Shown one piece after another: positions 26,038 to 35,357 of a stretch of DNA of 64,000 nucleotides. The notes beneath the pieces were generated by a model. The model ran no database searches, was not told the DNA's origin, and saw only the letters and a program-made list of their open reading frames with translations. Where the stretch lies: contig CANMWN010000002.1 in NCBI GenBank assembly GCA_947501625.1, forward strand, positions 62,001 to 126,000. Direction: 5' to 3'. The first letter of the stretch is position 1. Each line of letters begins with the position of its first letter. Origin of the DNA: an uncultured Flavobacteriaceae bacterium. Its GTDB lineage: Bacteria > Bacteroidota > Bacteroidia > Flavobacteriales > Flavobacteriaceae. The position numbers were made by a program, and so were the translations under genes.

Positions 26038-26895
26038 ATGATAAGTAAAGAACAATTTCAAAAAGAATTAGAAATTATAATTTCAAATGCCATTCGTGAA
26101 GATGTTGGTGATGGTGATCACAGTTCATTGGCTTGTATTCCAGAAAGTGCGACTGGGAAAGCAAAATTATTAGTAAAAGACGAAGGAGTTATTGCTGGTA
26201 TTGAGTTTGCTAAAATGATTTTTGAATATGTTGATGATTCTTTAGAGGTAGAGACTTTGATTAATGACGGAGAAGAAGTGAAATATGGCGATATCGTTTT
26301 TTATGTTACTGGAAGTTCGCAATCAATTTTAAAAGCCGAGCGTTTAGTATTAAACTCTATGCAGCGTATGAGTGCTATTGCTACTAAAACACGTTTTTTT
26401 ATGAACTTGTTAGAAGGTACTAAAACCAAAGTATTAGATACTCGTAAGACAACACCTGGAGTTAGAGCCTTTGAGAAATGGGCAGTGAAAATTGGAGGAG
26501 GAGAAAACCATCGTTTTGCATTGTACGATATGATTATGCTTAAAGACAATCATATAGATTTTGCTGGTGGAATCACCAAGGCAATTCAAAAAACACAGCA
26601 ATATTTAAAGGATACCAATCGTGATTTAAAAATAATTGTGGAAGCGAGAAGTCTTGCTGAAATAGAAGAAATCTTACAGTCTGATGGGATATATAGAATC
26701 TTGATTGATAACTTCAACTATGAAGATACACGAAAAGCAGTTGAAATGATTGGAAATACTTGTTTGACAGAGTCGAGTGGAGGAATCAACGAGAAGACAA
26801 TAAGAAAATACGCTGAGTGCGGTGTAGATTATATTTCTTCAGGCGCATTAACGCATTCGGTTTACAATATGGACTTGAGTTTAAAGGCTGTTTAA
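26038..26895 (+). CDS. nadC: Carboxylating nicotinate-nucleotide pyrophosphorylase
   Basis: NadC converts quinolinate and PRPP to nicotinate mononucleotide in de novo NAD synthesis. The two-domain fold is shown by REDVGDGDHSSLACIP, the active-site DTRKTTPGVRAFEKWAV and GGGENHRFALYDMIMLKDNH, and the PRPP-binding SSGGINEKTI. At 285 aa it has the normal length when started at 26038. Its stop overlaps the next start by one base. Confidence 0.97.
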   Translation: MISKEQFQKELEIIISNAIREDVGDGDHSSLACIPESATGKAKLLVKDEGVIAGIEFAKMIFEYVDDSLEVETLINDGEEVKYGDIVFYVTGSSQSILKAERLVLNSMQRMSAIATKTRFFMNLLEGTKTKVLDTRKTTPGVRAFEKWAVKIGGGENHRFALYDMIMLKDNHIDFAGGITKAIQKTQQYLKDTNRDLKIIVEARSLAEIEEILQSDGIYRILIDNFNYEDTRKAVEMIGNTCLTESSGGINEKTIRKYAECGVDYISSGALTHSVYNMDLSLKAV

Positions 26896-27827
26896 TGACT
26901 AAGCCAATCGAAGACAAATTATTAAAGATTCCAATAGTCAATATCTTGGTAAGATTTGGAAAAAGAATCAAAGTTCCTGGATTACAAGGAATGTCTTTGT
27001 ATGATTTGCTCGAAATGTATTTTATTGGTATTATCAACGGTGCATTAACTTCAAGAGCAGGAGCCATTGCATTTAGTTTCTTTATGGCGTTATTTCCTTT
27101 TTTGTTATTTATTCTTACGCTTATTCCTTTTGTGCCAATAGAAGGCTTTCAAAAAGATTTTTTGATGGCACTTGATCAAATATTGCCACCAACAACATCA
27201 GAATCTGTAAATGTGGTAATTAATGATATTTTTAATAATCGTTATAGCGGATTATTATCTTTTGGAGTGCTGACCTCAATTTTCTTAATGACCAATGGTG
27301 TGAACGCAATTTTTGGTGGATTTGAATATTCTTATCATATCAAGGTAACCAGAAACATGTTTAAACAATTTATGGTTGCTTTAGGTGTTTCGGTAGTGCT
27401 TTCTATTTTGTTATTGCTTACAGTTGCTATCACAATTTATTTCGAAATAGGTATCGAAAATTTAAAAACCAATGGTTGGGTTGAAAATGATGTATTTTGG
27501 ATACGAGTTGGTAGAATTGCATTTTTCTTGTTAATGATATATACTTCTGTGTCAATACTTTACAATTATGGAGTTAAAGATTTAAGTCAACGGCGATACT
27601 TTACGCCTGGAGCAATCTTAACGACGATTTTGACGATATTAATGTTTTATTTATTCGGTGTTTATGTAGAAAAATTTGCGCAGTATAATAAGTTGTATGG
27701 CTCTATCGGAACTTTGTTAGTATTGATGTTATTCGTTTGGCTTAATTCCATTATTTTATTACTTGGTTTTGAATTAAATGCTTCTATGAATCGATTGAGA
27801 TTAAAGCATAAATTGAAAAATAAATAA
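26895..27827 (+). CDS. YihY/BrkB-family inner-membrane protein
   Basis: A 310-aa protein with about six membrane helices and the family motif SRAGAIAFSFFMALFPFLLF near residue 55. Its TNGVNAIFGGFEYSY segment follows, and the C-terminal helix pair contains LYGSIGTLLVLMLFVWLN. Once misannotated as RNase BN, the family function remains unknown. The start ATG overlaps the nadC stop (TAATG), so I place it at 26895, which removes an N-terminal extension that would read through nadC. Confidence 0.92.
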   Translation: MTKPIEDKLLKIPIVNILVRFGKRIKVPGLQGMSLYDLLEMYFIGIINGALTSRAGAIAFSFFMALFPFLLFILTLIPFVPIEGFQKDFLMALDQILPPTTSESVNVVINDIFNNRYSGLLSFGVLTSIFLMTNGVNAIFGGFEYSYHIKVTRNMFKQFMVALGVSVVLSILLLLTVAITIYFEIGIENLKTNGWVENDVFWIRVGRIAFFLLMIYTSVSILYNYGVKDLSQRRYFTPGAILTTILTILMFYLFGVYVEKFAQYNKLYGSIGTLLVLMLFVWLNSIILLLGFELNASMNRLRLKHKLKNK

Positions 27828-27852
27828 TACTTTTAAAAACAATTAGAACTCT

Positions 27853-28578
27853 ATGAAAGTTATTGCAATGATTCCTGCTCGCTTAGAAGCAACTCGTTTT
27901 CCTCGCAAGTTATTGCAAGATTTAGGAGGTAAGTCGGTTATTAGAACTACGTACGATGCTGCAGTAAATACTGAACTTTTTGATGAGGTTTTTGTGGTAA
28001 CAGATAGTCAATTAATTTATGACGAAATTACTTCCAATGGTGGAAATGCTGTTATGAGTGTTGGAGTTCATGAATCAGGAAGTGATAGAATAGCTGAAGC
28101 GGTTAAAGATATTGATACTGATATCGTGGTAAATGTACAAGGCGATGAACCATTTATTGACGAACAATCATTGAGAGATTTATTATCAGTATTTGTTACT
28201 GATGTTCAAGAGAAAATTGACATTGCTTCATTGATGTTTCAAATTACCGATACTGAGGAAATAAATAATCCTAATAATGTGAAAGTGGTAACTGATACTG
28301 ATGATTTTGCAATGTATTTCAGTCGTTCACCAATACCTTTTGCTAGAGATGATAAATATGCAATTTATCATAAGCATATTGGTGTATATGCTTTTAAGAA
28401 AGATGCCTTATTGCGTTTCACTGAATTAGAAATGACTGATTTAGAGCGAACAGAAAAGTTGGAAAACTTACGGTTTTTGGCCTACGGAATGAATGTGAAG
28501 ATGGTTAAAACAACGCATCAACCAATTGGGATTGATACACCAGAAGACTTGGAAATGGCACGTAAATTGTTGAAGTAA
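27853..28578 (+). CDS. kdsB: 3-deoxy-manno-octulosonate cytidylyltransferase
   Basis: KdsB activates Kdo with CTP for lipopolysaccharide inner-core synthesis. The nucleotide-binding start [26 protein letters not shown] (metal site) and [14 protein letters not shown] are diagnostic, and the length of 241 aa is standard. It follows the YihY gene with 25 bp between them. Its presence implies a Kdo-containing lipid A core. Confidence 0.97.
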   Translation: MKVIAMIPARLEATRFPRKLLQDLGGKSVIRTTYDAAVNTELFDEVFVVTDSQLIYDEITSNGGNAVMSVGVHESGSDRIAEAVKDIDTDIVVNVQGDEPFIDEQSLRDLLSVFVTDVQEKIDIASLMFQITDTEEINNPNNVKVVTDTDDFAMYFSRSPIPFARDDKYAIYHKHIGVYAFKKDALLRFTELEMTDLERTEKLENLRFLAYGMNVKMVKTTHQPIGIDTPEDLEMARKLLK

Positions 28579-28641
28579 TTAGTAATAGTTATGAGAATAA
28601 AACAACTCATAATTAGTAATTTTAAAATTCATAATTAATAA

Positions 28642-29199
28642 ATGACACCAGAAACAATATTTAGTATTCTTATCGGAATTGGTTTAGCAGCATCCGTAGG
28701 ATTTAGAGTCTTTGTTCCACTTTTTGCATTAAGTATTGCTGCTCATTACAATGTGATTCCGTTAAATGAATCTTGGGCTTGGGTTGGAAGTAATACAGCC
28801 ATCATAACACTTGGAATTGCTACTATTGTCGAGATTGGAGCCTATTTTATTCCTTGGTTAGATAATTTATTAGATACGATTGCTGTGCCTTTGGCAGCCA
28901 TTGCTGGAACAGCAGTTATGGTTTCTACCGTTGCAGGATTAGATCCAGTAATGACTTGGGCTTTGGCAATTATTGCAGGTGGAGGAACAGCAACAGCCAT
29001 TCAAACTTCTTCTGCTGCAACAAGAGCAACATCAACTGTGACAACTGGAGGAATAGCAAATCCATTAGTAGCAACTGTTGAAACAGGAACTTCTATTGCT
29101 ATGTCGGCATTGTCAATTTTTGTACCCATTCTCGCAGTAATTATTGTTGCGCTGTTACTCTGGTTTATATTCAAAGTCTATAAAAAATTAAAAAAATAA
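28642..29199 (+). CDS. DUF4126 membrane protein
   Basis: A 185-aa membrane protein with helices around residues 5-32, 48-68, 78-118 and 155-180. The conserved signature is SVGFRVFVPLFALSIAAHY near the N-terminus, and a Gly/Ala/Thr-rich central stretch (IIAGGGTATAIQ) looks like a re-entrant loop. The family function is unknown. It starts 63 bp after kdsB and is followed by another membrane protein gene 2 bp later. Confidence 0.88.
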   Translation: MTPETIFSILIGIGLAASVGFRVFVPLFALSIAAHYNVIPLNESWAWVGSNTAIITLGIATIVEIGAYFIPWLDNLLDTIAVPLAAIAGTAVMVSTVAGLDPVMTWALAIIAGGGTATAIQTSSAATRATSTVTTGGIANPLVATVETGTSIAMSALSIFVPILAVIIVALLLWFIFKVYKKLKK

Positions 29200-29201
29200 C
29201 T

Positions 29202-29663
29202 ATGGAAAGCAATTCTTATTCCGCACAATTTAAAACAATGCAAATCATTTATGGAGCCTTGATTATTGGTGTGTTAGTTTTTTCAGTGGTAGTATATCTA
29301 AAATCTGATAATTTGCATTTTATATTTGATGGAGAAAGTATGTATGGCATACTTGTACCGATGGTAGCGATTATAAGTTTGGTTGTAAATACTATGATAT
29401 TTAAAAGCACTTTGAATTCTATAAATCCTCAAGATGCTTTAGGTTTAAAAATTACTAAATACCAAACCGCAAATATTATACGTGGAGCCATCTTAGAGGC
29501 GCCTGCGTTAATAGGTATAGTTGTAACATTGAACACGGGAAATTATTATTTTTTAGTGTTTTCTTTATTTATGATTGCTGCTATGATTTTTGCTTTTCCA
29601 AGTAAGCAAAAATTTATTGAAACGATGCAATTGTCATTTGAAGAAAAATCGAAATTGAAATAA
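29202..29663 (+). CDS. Four-helix membrane protein of unknown function
   Basis: A 153-aa protein with hydrophobic helices near residues 13-33, 48-66, 90-108 and 113-130 and short charged ends. No family is recognised. It begins 2 bp after the DUF4126 gene, so the two are cotranscribed and probably coupled. The hisS gene follows after 51 bp. Confidence 0.75.
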   Translation: MESNSYSAQFKTMQIIYGALIIGVLVFSVVVYLKSDNLHFIFDGESMYGILVPMVAIISLVVNTMIFKSTLNSINPQDALGLKITKYQTANIIRGAILEAPALIGIVVTLNTGNYYFLVFSLFMIAAMIFAFPSKQKFIETMQLSFEEKSKLK

Positions 29664-29714
29664 GAGCAAAAGCATTGTTTTTTTTCAGATATTTGCATCT
29701 TATTTAAGTAATCA

Positions 29715-31133
29715 ATGGCACAAAAACCAAGCATACCTAAAGGAACTAGAGATTTTTCTCCTACCGAAGTTGCACAGCGCAACTATATTTTCAATGTGAT
29801 ACAATCTTCTTTTGAAAATTTTGGGTTTCAACCTATTGAAACTCCGAGTTTTGAAAACTCTTCTACGTTGATGGGAAAATATGGTGAAGAAGGGGATCGC
29901 TTGATTTTTAAAATATTGAATTCTGGGGATTTTTTAAAGGGAACAAAACCATATCGAGAAGCATTGAAAGAGTCAGGATTAGTTCCTACTAATTTTGATG
30001 ACTTTTTCATGAACATGGATGCTACAACTTTTAGCAATTATATTTCAGGAAAAGCATTACGCTATGATTTAACTGTTCCTTTTGCACGTTATGTTGTACA
30101 ACACCAAAACGACATCTCATTTCCTTTCAAGCGCTATCAAATGCAGCCAGTTTGGAGAGCAGATAGACCACAAAAAGGGCGTTTTAGAGAGTTTTATCAA
30201 TGTGATGCCGATGTTGTAGGTTCTAAAAGTTTATTGCAAGAAGTGGAGTTTGTACAGTTATATGACGATGTTTTTACCAAGTTGAAATTGGTTGGAACGA
30301 CTATCAAATTAAACAATCGTAAAATATTAGCAGGAATTGCTGAGATTATTGGCGCTTCTGATAAGTTGATTGATTTTACTGTTGCCTTAGATAAATTGGA
30401 TAAGATTGGCTCAGAAGGAGTAACCAATGAGATGCTATCCAAAGGAATTACTGAAGATGCTATTGATAAAGTGCAACCTTTATTTGATTTCACTGGAAAA
30501 AACAAAGAAAAGTTAGCGCAATTGAAAGTTATGCTTGCTACTTCCGACGAAGGCTTGGAAGGTGTGGATGATTTAGAATTTGTGATTGATACTGTTGAGG
30601 AACTAGGTTTGCAATCTGCCAATTTAACTATTGATGTGACGCTTGCTCGTGGCTTGAATTATTATACAGGAGCAATCTATGAAGTAAGTGCACCAGAAGG
30701 CGTAAAAATGGGGTCTATTGGAGGCGGTGGACGTTATGATGATTTGACTGGAGTGTTTGGTAAAGATGATTTAAGCGGAATTGGTATTTCATTCGGATTG
30801 GATAGAATTTATTTGGTATTGGAAGAGTTAGGTTTGTTTGATGAAGTGATTTTACCAAAACCTAAAGTGTTATTTTTAAATTTTGATTCAGAAGATAATT
30901 TATCGAAATTAAAAGCGATAAAAGCATTAAGAGCACAAAATATTAAATGCGAAATCTATCCAGATGTCGCAACTAGTAATAAACAGCAAAAGAAACAGTG
31001 GAAATATGTATCGAATAGAGGCATAGAATTTGTAGTTTCTAAAATAGAAAACAACGCGTTTGTTTTAAAAAAGATGTCTGATGGAGAGCAGAAAAACTGC
31101 TCTTTATCAGAATTGATAAACACAGTGCAATAG
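29715..31133 (+). CDS. hisS: Histidyl-tRNA synthetase
   Basis: A class II synthetase. Motif 1 region GTRDFSPTEVAQRNYIF is at the N-terminus, motif 2 is QPVWRADRPQKGRFREFYQC, the histidine-specific LARGLNYYTGAIYE follows, and motif 3 is GIGISFGLDRI. The C-terminal anticodon-binding domain contains KVLFLNFDSEDNLS. At 472 aa it is longer than E. coli HisRS (424 aa), as is common in this phylum. A near-consensus GATATTTG lies about 20 bp upstream. Confidence 0.97.
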   Translation: MAQKPSIPKGTRDFSPTEVAQRNYIFNVIQSSFENFGFQPIETPSFENSSTLMGKYGEEGDRLIFKILNSGDFLKGTKPYREALKESGLVPTNFDDFFMNMDATTFSNYISGKALRYDLTVPFARYVVQHQNDISFPFKRYQMQPVWRADRPQKGRFREFYQCDADVVGSKSLLQEVEFVQLYDDVFTKLKLVGTTIKLNNRKILAGIAEIIGASDKLIDFTVALDKLDKIGSEGVTNEMLSKGITEDAIDKVQPLFDFTGKNKEKLAQLKVMLATSDEGLEGVDDLEFVIDTVEELGLQSANLTIDVTLARGLNYYTGAIYEVSAPEGVKMGSIGGGGRYDDLTGVFGKDDLSGIGISFGLDRIYLVLEELGLFDEVILPKPKVLFLNFDSEDNLSKLKAIKALRAQNIKCEIYPDVATSNKQQKKQWKYVSNRGIEFVVSKIENNAFVLKKMSDGEQKNCSLSELINTVQ

Positions 31134-31149
31134 ATTGGTTGTAAAACCG

Positions 31150-31157
31150 TAACTTTG
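31150..31157 (+). promoter_or_regulatory. -7 element of folE
   Basis: TAACTTTG matches TAnnTTTG, in the 46-bp hisS-folE gap, 22 bases before the folE ATG. Confidence 0.45.
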
Positions 31158-31179
31158 TGCACTAATAAAATAGAATGAA

Positions 31180-31872
31180 ATGTTTGAAGTGAATAACAAC
31201 AAAATGAATGACGAAAGAATTGAAGAAATAGGAGAGGATCATGTAGGAACATCGGCTGTAACGCCATTGCGACAAGATGCTTTTGAAATTTCTGACGAAG
31301 AAAAAATTGCTAAAATCCAAGAAAGTGTTAAGGATATTCTAGAAACTTTAGGAATGGATTTAACAGATGATAGTTTGCAAGGTACTCCAAAAAGGGTGGC
31401 AAAAGCATTTGTTAATGAATTATTTATGGGATTGAATCCTGCGAATAAGCCTAAGGCTTCTACTTTTGATAACAACTACAATTATGGTGAAATGCTGGTA
31501 GAGAAGAATATCATTGTATATTCTACGTGTGAGCATCATTTATTGCCTATTGTTGGTCGTGCTCATGTTGCTTATATCTCGAATGGGAAAGTGATAGGCT
31601 TATCAAAAATGAATAGAATTGTAGAGTATTTTTCTAAAAGACCTCAAGTTCAAGAACGTTTAACTATGCAAGTTGTACAAGCAATGCAGGAAGCTCTTGG
31701 AACCCAAGATGTTGCGTGTGTTATTGATGCGAAGCATTTATGCGTAAATTCTAGAGGAATTAAAGATATAGAGAGTTCAACGGTAACTTCTGAGTTTGGA
31801 GGAAAATTCAAAGAAAAAGAGGTGAGAAGAGAATTCTTAGATTATATCAAAATGGATACTGATTTCGAATAG
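31180..31872 (+). CDS. folE: GTP cyclohydrolase I
   Basis: FolE makes 7,8-dihydroneopterin triphosphate from GTP, the entry step to folate. Zinc ligands are in CEHHLLPIVGRAHVAYI and KHLCVNSRGI, and the family helix GTPKRVAKAFVNELFMGL is present. At 230 aa the length is normal; an ATG eight codons in (31204) could be the true start. It has its own promoter and a strong bidirectional terminator. Confidence 0.96.
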   Translation: MFEVNNNKMNDERIEEIGEDHVGTSAVTPLRQDAFEISDEEKIAKIQESVKDILETLGMDLTDDSLQGTPKRVAKAFVNELFMGLNPANKPKASTFDNNYNYGEMLVEKNIIVYSTCEHHLLPIVGRAHVAYISNGKVIGLSKMNRIVEYFSKRPQVQERLTMQVVQAMQEALGTQDVACVIDAKHLCVNSRGIKDIESSTVTSEFGGKFKEKEVRREFLDYIKMDTDFE

Positions 31873-31890
31873 AAATGGATATATAATATA

Positions 31891-31922
31891 AAAAAGCCGA
31901 AACTAAATGTTTCGGCTTTTTT
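31891..31922. terminator. Bidirectional terminator between folE and the RDD gene
   Basis: The stem AAAAAGCCGAAAC/GTTTCGGCTTTTT with a 5-base loop (TAAAT) has A- and T-runs on either side, serving both convergent genes. Confidence 0.92.
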
Positions 31923-31924
31923 AT

Positions 31925-32641
31925 TTAAAGTTGTTGTGTGTAATAGTTATAATCGTTGATAACGACATCTACAAAGTCAATTGGTTTTAACTCAGTTTTT
32001 ATTCCAGTTATATCAATAATTTTGACATACAGTTTTAAAATAATTTTGTGATTGCCGTTTCTTTTGGCTTTTTTATAAAGTTGCTTAATTGTTTGTATAT
32101 CACTGTCCGATAGTGTGGTAACTTGTGGAAAAGTAGGCTTGTAATCATCTGGTAAATCACTAATAAGCGTATCTTCAATTGTAATTCTCTTTTTTTCACT
32201 TATCACCGTAGTTCCCGCTGCTAGGTCTCCCAATCTTTGCCCTTTTCCATTCAATAAAATTGTTAATAATGCCACAGAACCTGAAGCAAGGCTTATATCA
32301 ATTACACGAAGCATCCATCGAATTAAATAACTTCCAAATGTTGGTTTTGAGCCATCTATTTTTACAACCCTTATTTGATTAAAACGTTTGCCAGGAGTTT
32401 GACCATTCCAAAATGCTTCAAAAAATAAATAATAGAAGAAAATAGGCAAACCAAAAAGCATCATAACTGCCCATTGATTTCCTCCAGTTAAGGATAATGC
32501 TGATGTTATATAAAATATCACAATAACATAAGCAGCAATTATCAAAGTGTCAATAAGAAAAGAACCAATTCTTGTACTCAGGTGAGCAACATTTTGTTGA
32601 ATACTTACATTTTGTGCTGTTTCTATTTGAAAATTATCCAT
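31925..32641 (-). CDS. RDD-family membrane protein
   Basis: A 238-aa protein whose N-terminal half is an RDD domain: the RIGSFLIDTLIIAAYVIV helix, GQTPGKRFNQIRVVKIDG, and RLGDLAAGTTVI. About three membrane helices are seen before residue 145, followed by a hydrophilic C-terminal domain with a KLYKKAKRNGNHKIILK-like basic stretch. Function is unknown. It is divergent from the SpoIIM-like operon, a pairing that recurs across Bacteroidota, so it probably belongs functionally with that cluster. Confidence 0.9.
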   Translation of the reverse strand: MDNFQIETAQNVSIQQNVAHLSTRIGSFLIDTLIIAAYVIVIFYITSALSLTGGNQWAVMMLFGLPIFFYYLFFEAFWNGQTPGKRFNQIRVVKIDGSKPTFGSYLIRWMLRVIDISLASGSVALLTILLNGKGQRLGDLAAGTTVISEKKRITIEDTLISDLPDDYKPTFPQVTTLSDSDIQTIKQLYKKAKRNGNHKIILKLYVKIIDITGIKTELKPIDFVDVVINDYNYYTQQL

Positions 32642-32740
32642 ATTTTGCGTTTATTTGATAATCTTAATATCAGATAGCGAATATAGAAATATTTCTTATG
32701 TTTTCTCGCTGATGGCAAATTAAAAAAAGGCTAGATTTAT

Positions 32741-33730
32741 ATGCGCGAAGCAGCATTTGTAAAAAGAAATAAAGAGCGTTGGCAATTATTTGAAGATGTG
32801 CTCAATAACAAGTCAAATATTTCACCAGATAAACTATCCGATTTATATATTGAAATTACTGATGATTTAAGTTATGCCAAAACTTTTTATCCAAACAGCA
32901 ATACTTCTTTTTATTTAAATTCTATTGCAACTAAGGCACATCAAAAAATCTATAAAACAAGAAAAGAAGGTAAGAATAGATTGGTTTCTTTCTTTAAAAC
33001 TGAATTTCCTTTAGAATTTTATAATTATCAAAAACAATTATTAATAGCATTTATAACTTTTGCTTTTTTTACGATTGTAGGTATGTATTCTGCTTCGGTA
33101 GATGGTGAATTTGTTCGTTTGATTATGGGCGATGCTTATGTAAATATGACTTTGGAAAATATTGAGAAAGGAGACCCAATGGCTGTTTATAAAAAGATGA
33201 ATGAAGTAGATATGTTTATTGGCATTACTATCAACAATATTCGTGTGGCTATGTATGCTTTTTTGTACGGAATGTTATTTTCAGTTGGAACACTTTATAT
33301 CTTGATGCGCAATGGTATAATGCTAGGTTCTTTTTTATATTTCTTTTATGATCATGGATTGTTATGGGAATCATCAAGAACTATTTGGATTCATGGAACA
33401 ATAGAAATATCTGTTATTGTGATTGCTGGTTGCGCTGGAATGGTATTAGGTAATGGATTGTTATTCCCAGGAACCTACTCAAGATTAGAATCGTTTAAGA
33501 GGAGTTTTAAAGCCGGATTAAAAATTATGATTAGTACAATTCCATTCTTTATAATTGCTGGTTTTTTAGAAGGATTCGTGACGCGTCGTACAGAAATGCA
33601 TGACTGGCTTGCAATACTTATTATAACTTCATCATTGGCGTTGATAATTTATTATTACATACTTTACCCAAGAATTGTATATCAAAGAAAACAAGAAGAA
33701 TTAAAAGAAATAGAACTAAAAAAGAATTAA
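32741..33730 (+). CDS. SpoIIM-like (stage II sporulation protein M) membrane protein
   Basis: A 329-aa protein of the SpoIIM family found in non-sporulating Bacteroidota. A hydrophilic N-terminal region (1-95) is followed by five or six helices. The conserved MFIGITINNIRVAMYAFLYG and WIHGTIEISVIVIAGCAGM segments are intact. It heads an operon with five downstream genes ending in DUF58. Its role outside sporulation is unknown; the MoxR/DUF58 context suggests protein maturation or envelope assembly (inference). Confidence 0.9.
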   Translation: MREAAFVKRNKERWQLFEDVLNNKSNISPDKLSDLYIEITDDLSYAKTFYPNSNTSFYLNSIATKAHQKIYKTRKEGKNRLVSFFKTEFPLEFYNYQKQLLIAFITFAFFTIVGMYSASVDGEFVRLIMGDAYVNMTLENIEKGDPMAVYKKMNEVDMFIGITINNIRVAMYAFLYGMLFSVGTLYILMRNGIMLGSFLYFFYDHGLLWESSRTIWIHGTIEISVIVIAGCAGMVLGNGLLFPGTYSRLESFKRSFKAGLKIMISTIPFFIIAGFLEGFVTRRTEMHDWLAILIITSSLALIIYYYILYPRIVYQRKQEELKEIELKKN

Positions 33731-33744
33731 CTAACTAAAAAAAT

Positions 33745-34614
33745 ATGGAAACAACAAACTTTGTGGAATTTAAAAAAACAAGAGATTTAGGAGCAATTAT
33801 TTCCGATACGTTTAAATTTATTAGAGAAAACTGGAAAGGTTTTTTTGGAACAGTATTTAGAATCGCTGGACCAGCAATGATATTATTTATTGTTGCAATG
33901 GGATTATATATGCGATCTGCTTTTGGAATGGTAGGTGATCTTGAAAGTGGTGGAAGTCCTAATTTTCCAGCAGATTTATTTGTGTATTTATTTGTGGCAA
34001 TGATTTGTGCATTAATTTTTTATGTTCTTATGCAAATGTCTTCATTGTATTATGTCAAAAGTTACATCAATAATAATGGCTCTGCAGATAGAGATGAAGT
34101 TATTACTAATGTAAAACAAAACTTTTTAAAGTTTCTTGGTTTAGGATTTTTAATCATGATTATTGTTTTAGTTGGTGCGGTATTATGTTTTTTCCCTGGA
34201 ATTTATTTGGGTATTGTACTAAGTTTAGCAACTTCAATAATGGTGTTTGAAGGCAAGAGTATAGGTGATACTATAAGCCACTGCTTTACGTTGATTAAAG
34301 ACCATTGGTGGGAAACTTTTGGAGTAATTTTTGTTGTAGGGTTGTTGGTTTCGATACTTGGGATGGTGTTTTCTGTGCCTAATATTATTTACCAAATGGT
34401 CTATACTATTTCTAGTGTTGGGAATGAGGACCCAACAGCAGTGCTCGGTTTATTTTCAGATCCAGTTTATTTAATTTTAACTGTATTTTCTTATGTAGGT
34501 CAATTTATGTTATCATCGGTAACGTTAATTTCTTCTGTATTTATTTACTATGATTTGAATGAACAAAAAAACTTAACTGGAACTTTTGAAAAAATTGATA
34601 GTTTAGGTTCATAG
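33745..34614 (+). CDS. Polytopic membrane protein of the SpoIIM-DUF58 cluster
   Basis: A 289-aa protein with about six helices (residues near 33-53, 73-97, 125-160, 185-210 and 245-275). It resembles the glycerophosphodiester phosphodiesterase membrane-domain/DUF4013 type, with the FKKTRDLGAIISDTFKFIRE amphipathic start and HCFTLIKDHWWETFGVIFVV. There is no catalytic domain. It starts 14 bp after the SpoIIM gene and 6 bp precedes the DUF4129 gene. Confidence 0.8.
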   Translation: METTNFVEFKKTRDLGAIISDTFKFIRENWKGFFGTVFRIAGPAMILFIVAMGLYMRSAFGMVGDLESGGSPNFPADLFVYLFVAMICALIFYVLMQMSSLYYVKSYINNNGSADRDEVITNVKQNFLKFLGLGFLIMIIVLVGAVLCFFPGIYLGIVLSLATSIMVFEGKSIGDTISHCFTLIKDHWWETFGVIFVVGLLVSILGMVFSVPNIIYQMVYTISSVGNEDPTAVLGLFSDPVYLILTVFSYVGQFMLSSVTLISSVFIYYDLNEQKNLTGTFEKIDSLGS

Positions 34615-34620
34615 GTGTAG

Positions 34621-35355
34621 ATGAGGAATTTATATATATTCATAGGATTTTTATTTATATCGTTCACTATTAGTGCTTCACAACAAGATTCCTTGGTAGT
34701 AAATTATGATAAAAATAGTCCTGTTGAGCTTAAAAAGTTCGACACTGATAAATTGGATAAATATAAATCTGATGATGATTTTGACTATACAATTTATGAG
34801 TCTAAGCCAACAGTTTTTTCAAAAGTTTGGAGTTGGTTTAAACGTAATTTGTTGCGATTTTTAGAGTGGATGTTTGGGATTGAGAAAGCAGGAAATATAT
34901 TGGCAATGATTTTAAAATCAATTCCTTATATAATTTTATTGGTTGTACTGTTTATCATTATTAAACTCTTTTTAAAGGTAGATACCAAGGCATTAAGAAC
35001 TGGGGGTGTACAATCAGCATCAGTCCAGTTGACTGAAGATGAGGAGATTATTAATAGTCAGAATATTCCTAGCCTTATTGAAAAAGCAATAAAAGATAAA
35101 AATTTCCGATTGGCAGTGCGCTATTATTATTTGTTGATACTTCAGAAATTGCAAGAAAACCAATTGATTGAATGGGAACAGCAAAAAACAAACGAAGATT
35201 ATATTAGAGAAATTAAGCAGTCAAGTATCACCAAGAAATTTTCTGATATTACTCATTTGTATGACTTTGTTTGGTACGGGAATTTTGAAATAAATGAAGT
35301 GGAGTTTGCCAAAGTCGAAGCAAGTTTCAATTCTTTAACCAAAAGCATTAAATAA
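34621..35355 (+). CDS. DUF4129 domain membrane protein
   Basis: A 244-aa protein with a signal peptide (FIGFLFISFTISAS), one membrane helix at about 98-122 and a C-terminal cytosolic DUF4129 domain (about 150-243; FRLAVRYYYLLILQKLQE and DITHLYDFVWYGNFEI). DUF4129 is common in transglutaminase-like and MoxR/DUF58 clusters. The next gene begins 2 bp downstream. Confidence 0.88.
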   Translation: MRNLYIFIGFLFISFTISASQQDSLVVNYDKNSPVELKKFDTDKLDKYKSDDDFDYTIYESKPTVFSKVWSWFKRNLLRFLEWMFGIEKAGNILAMILKSIPYIILLVVLFIIIKLFLKVDTKALRTGGVQSASVQLTEDEEIINSQNIPSLIEKAIKDKNFRLAVRYYYLLILQKLQENQLIEWEQQKTNEDYIREIKQSSITKKFSDITHLYDFVWYGNFEINEVEFAKVEASFNSLTKSIK

Positions 35356-35357
35356 CC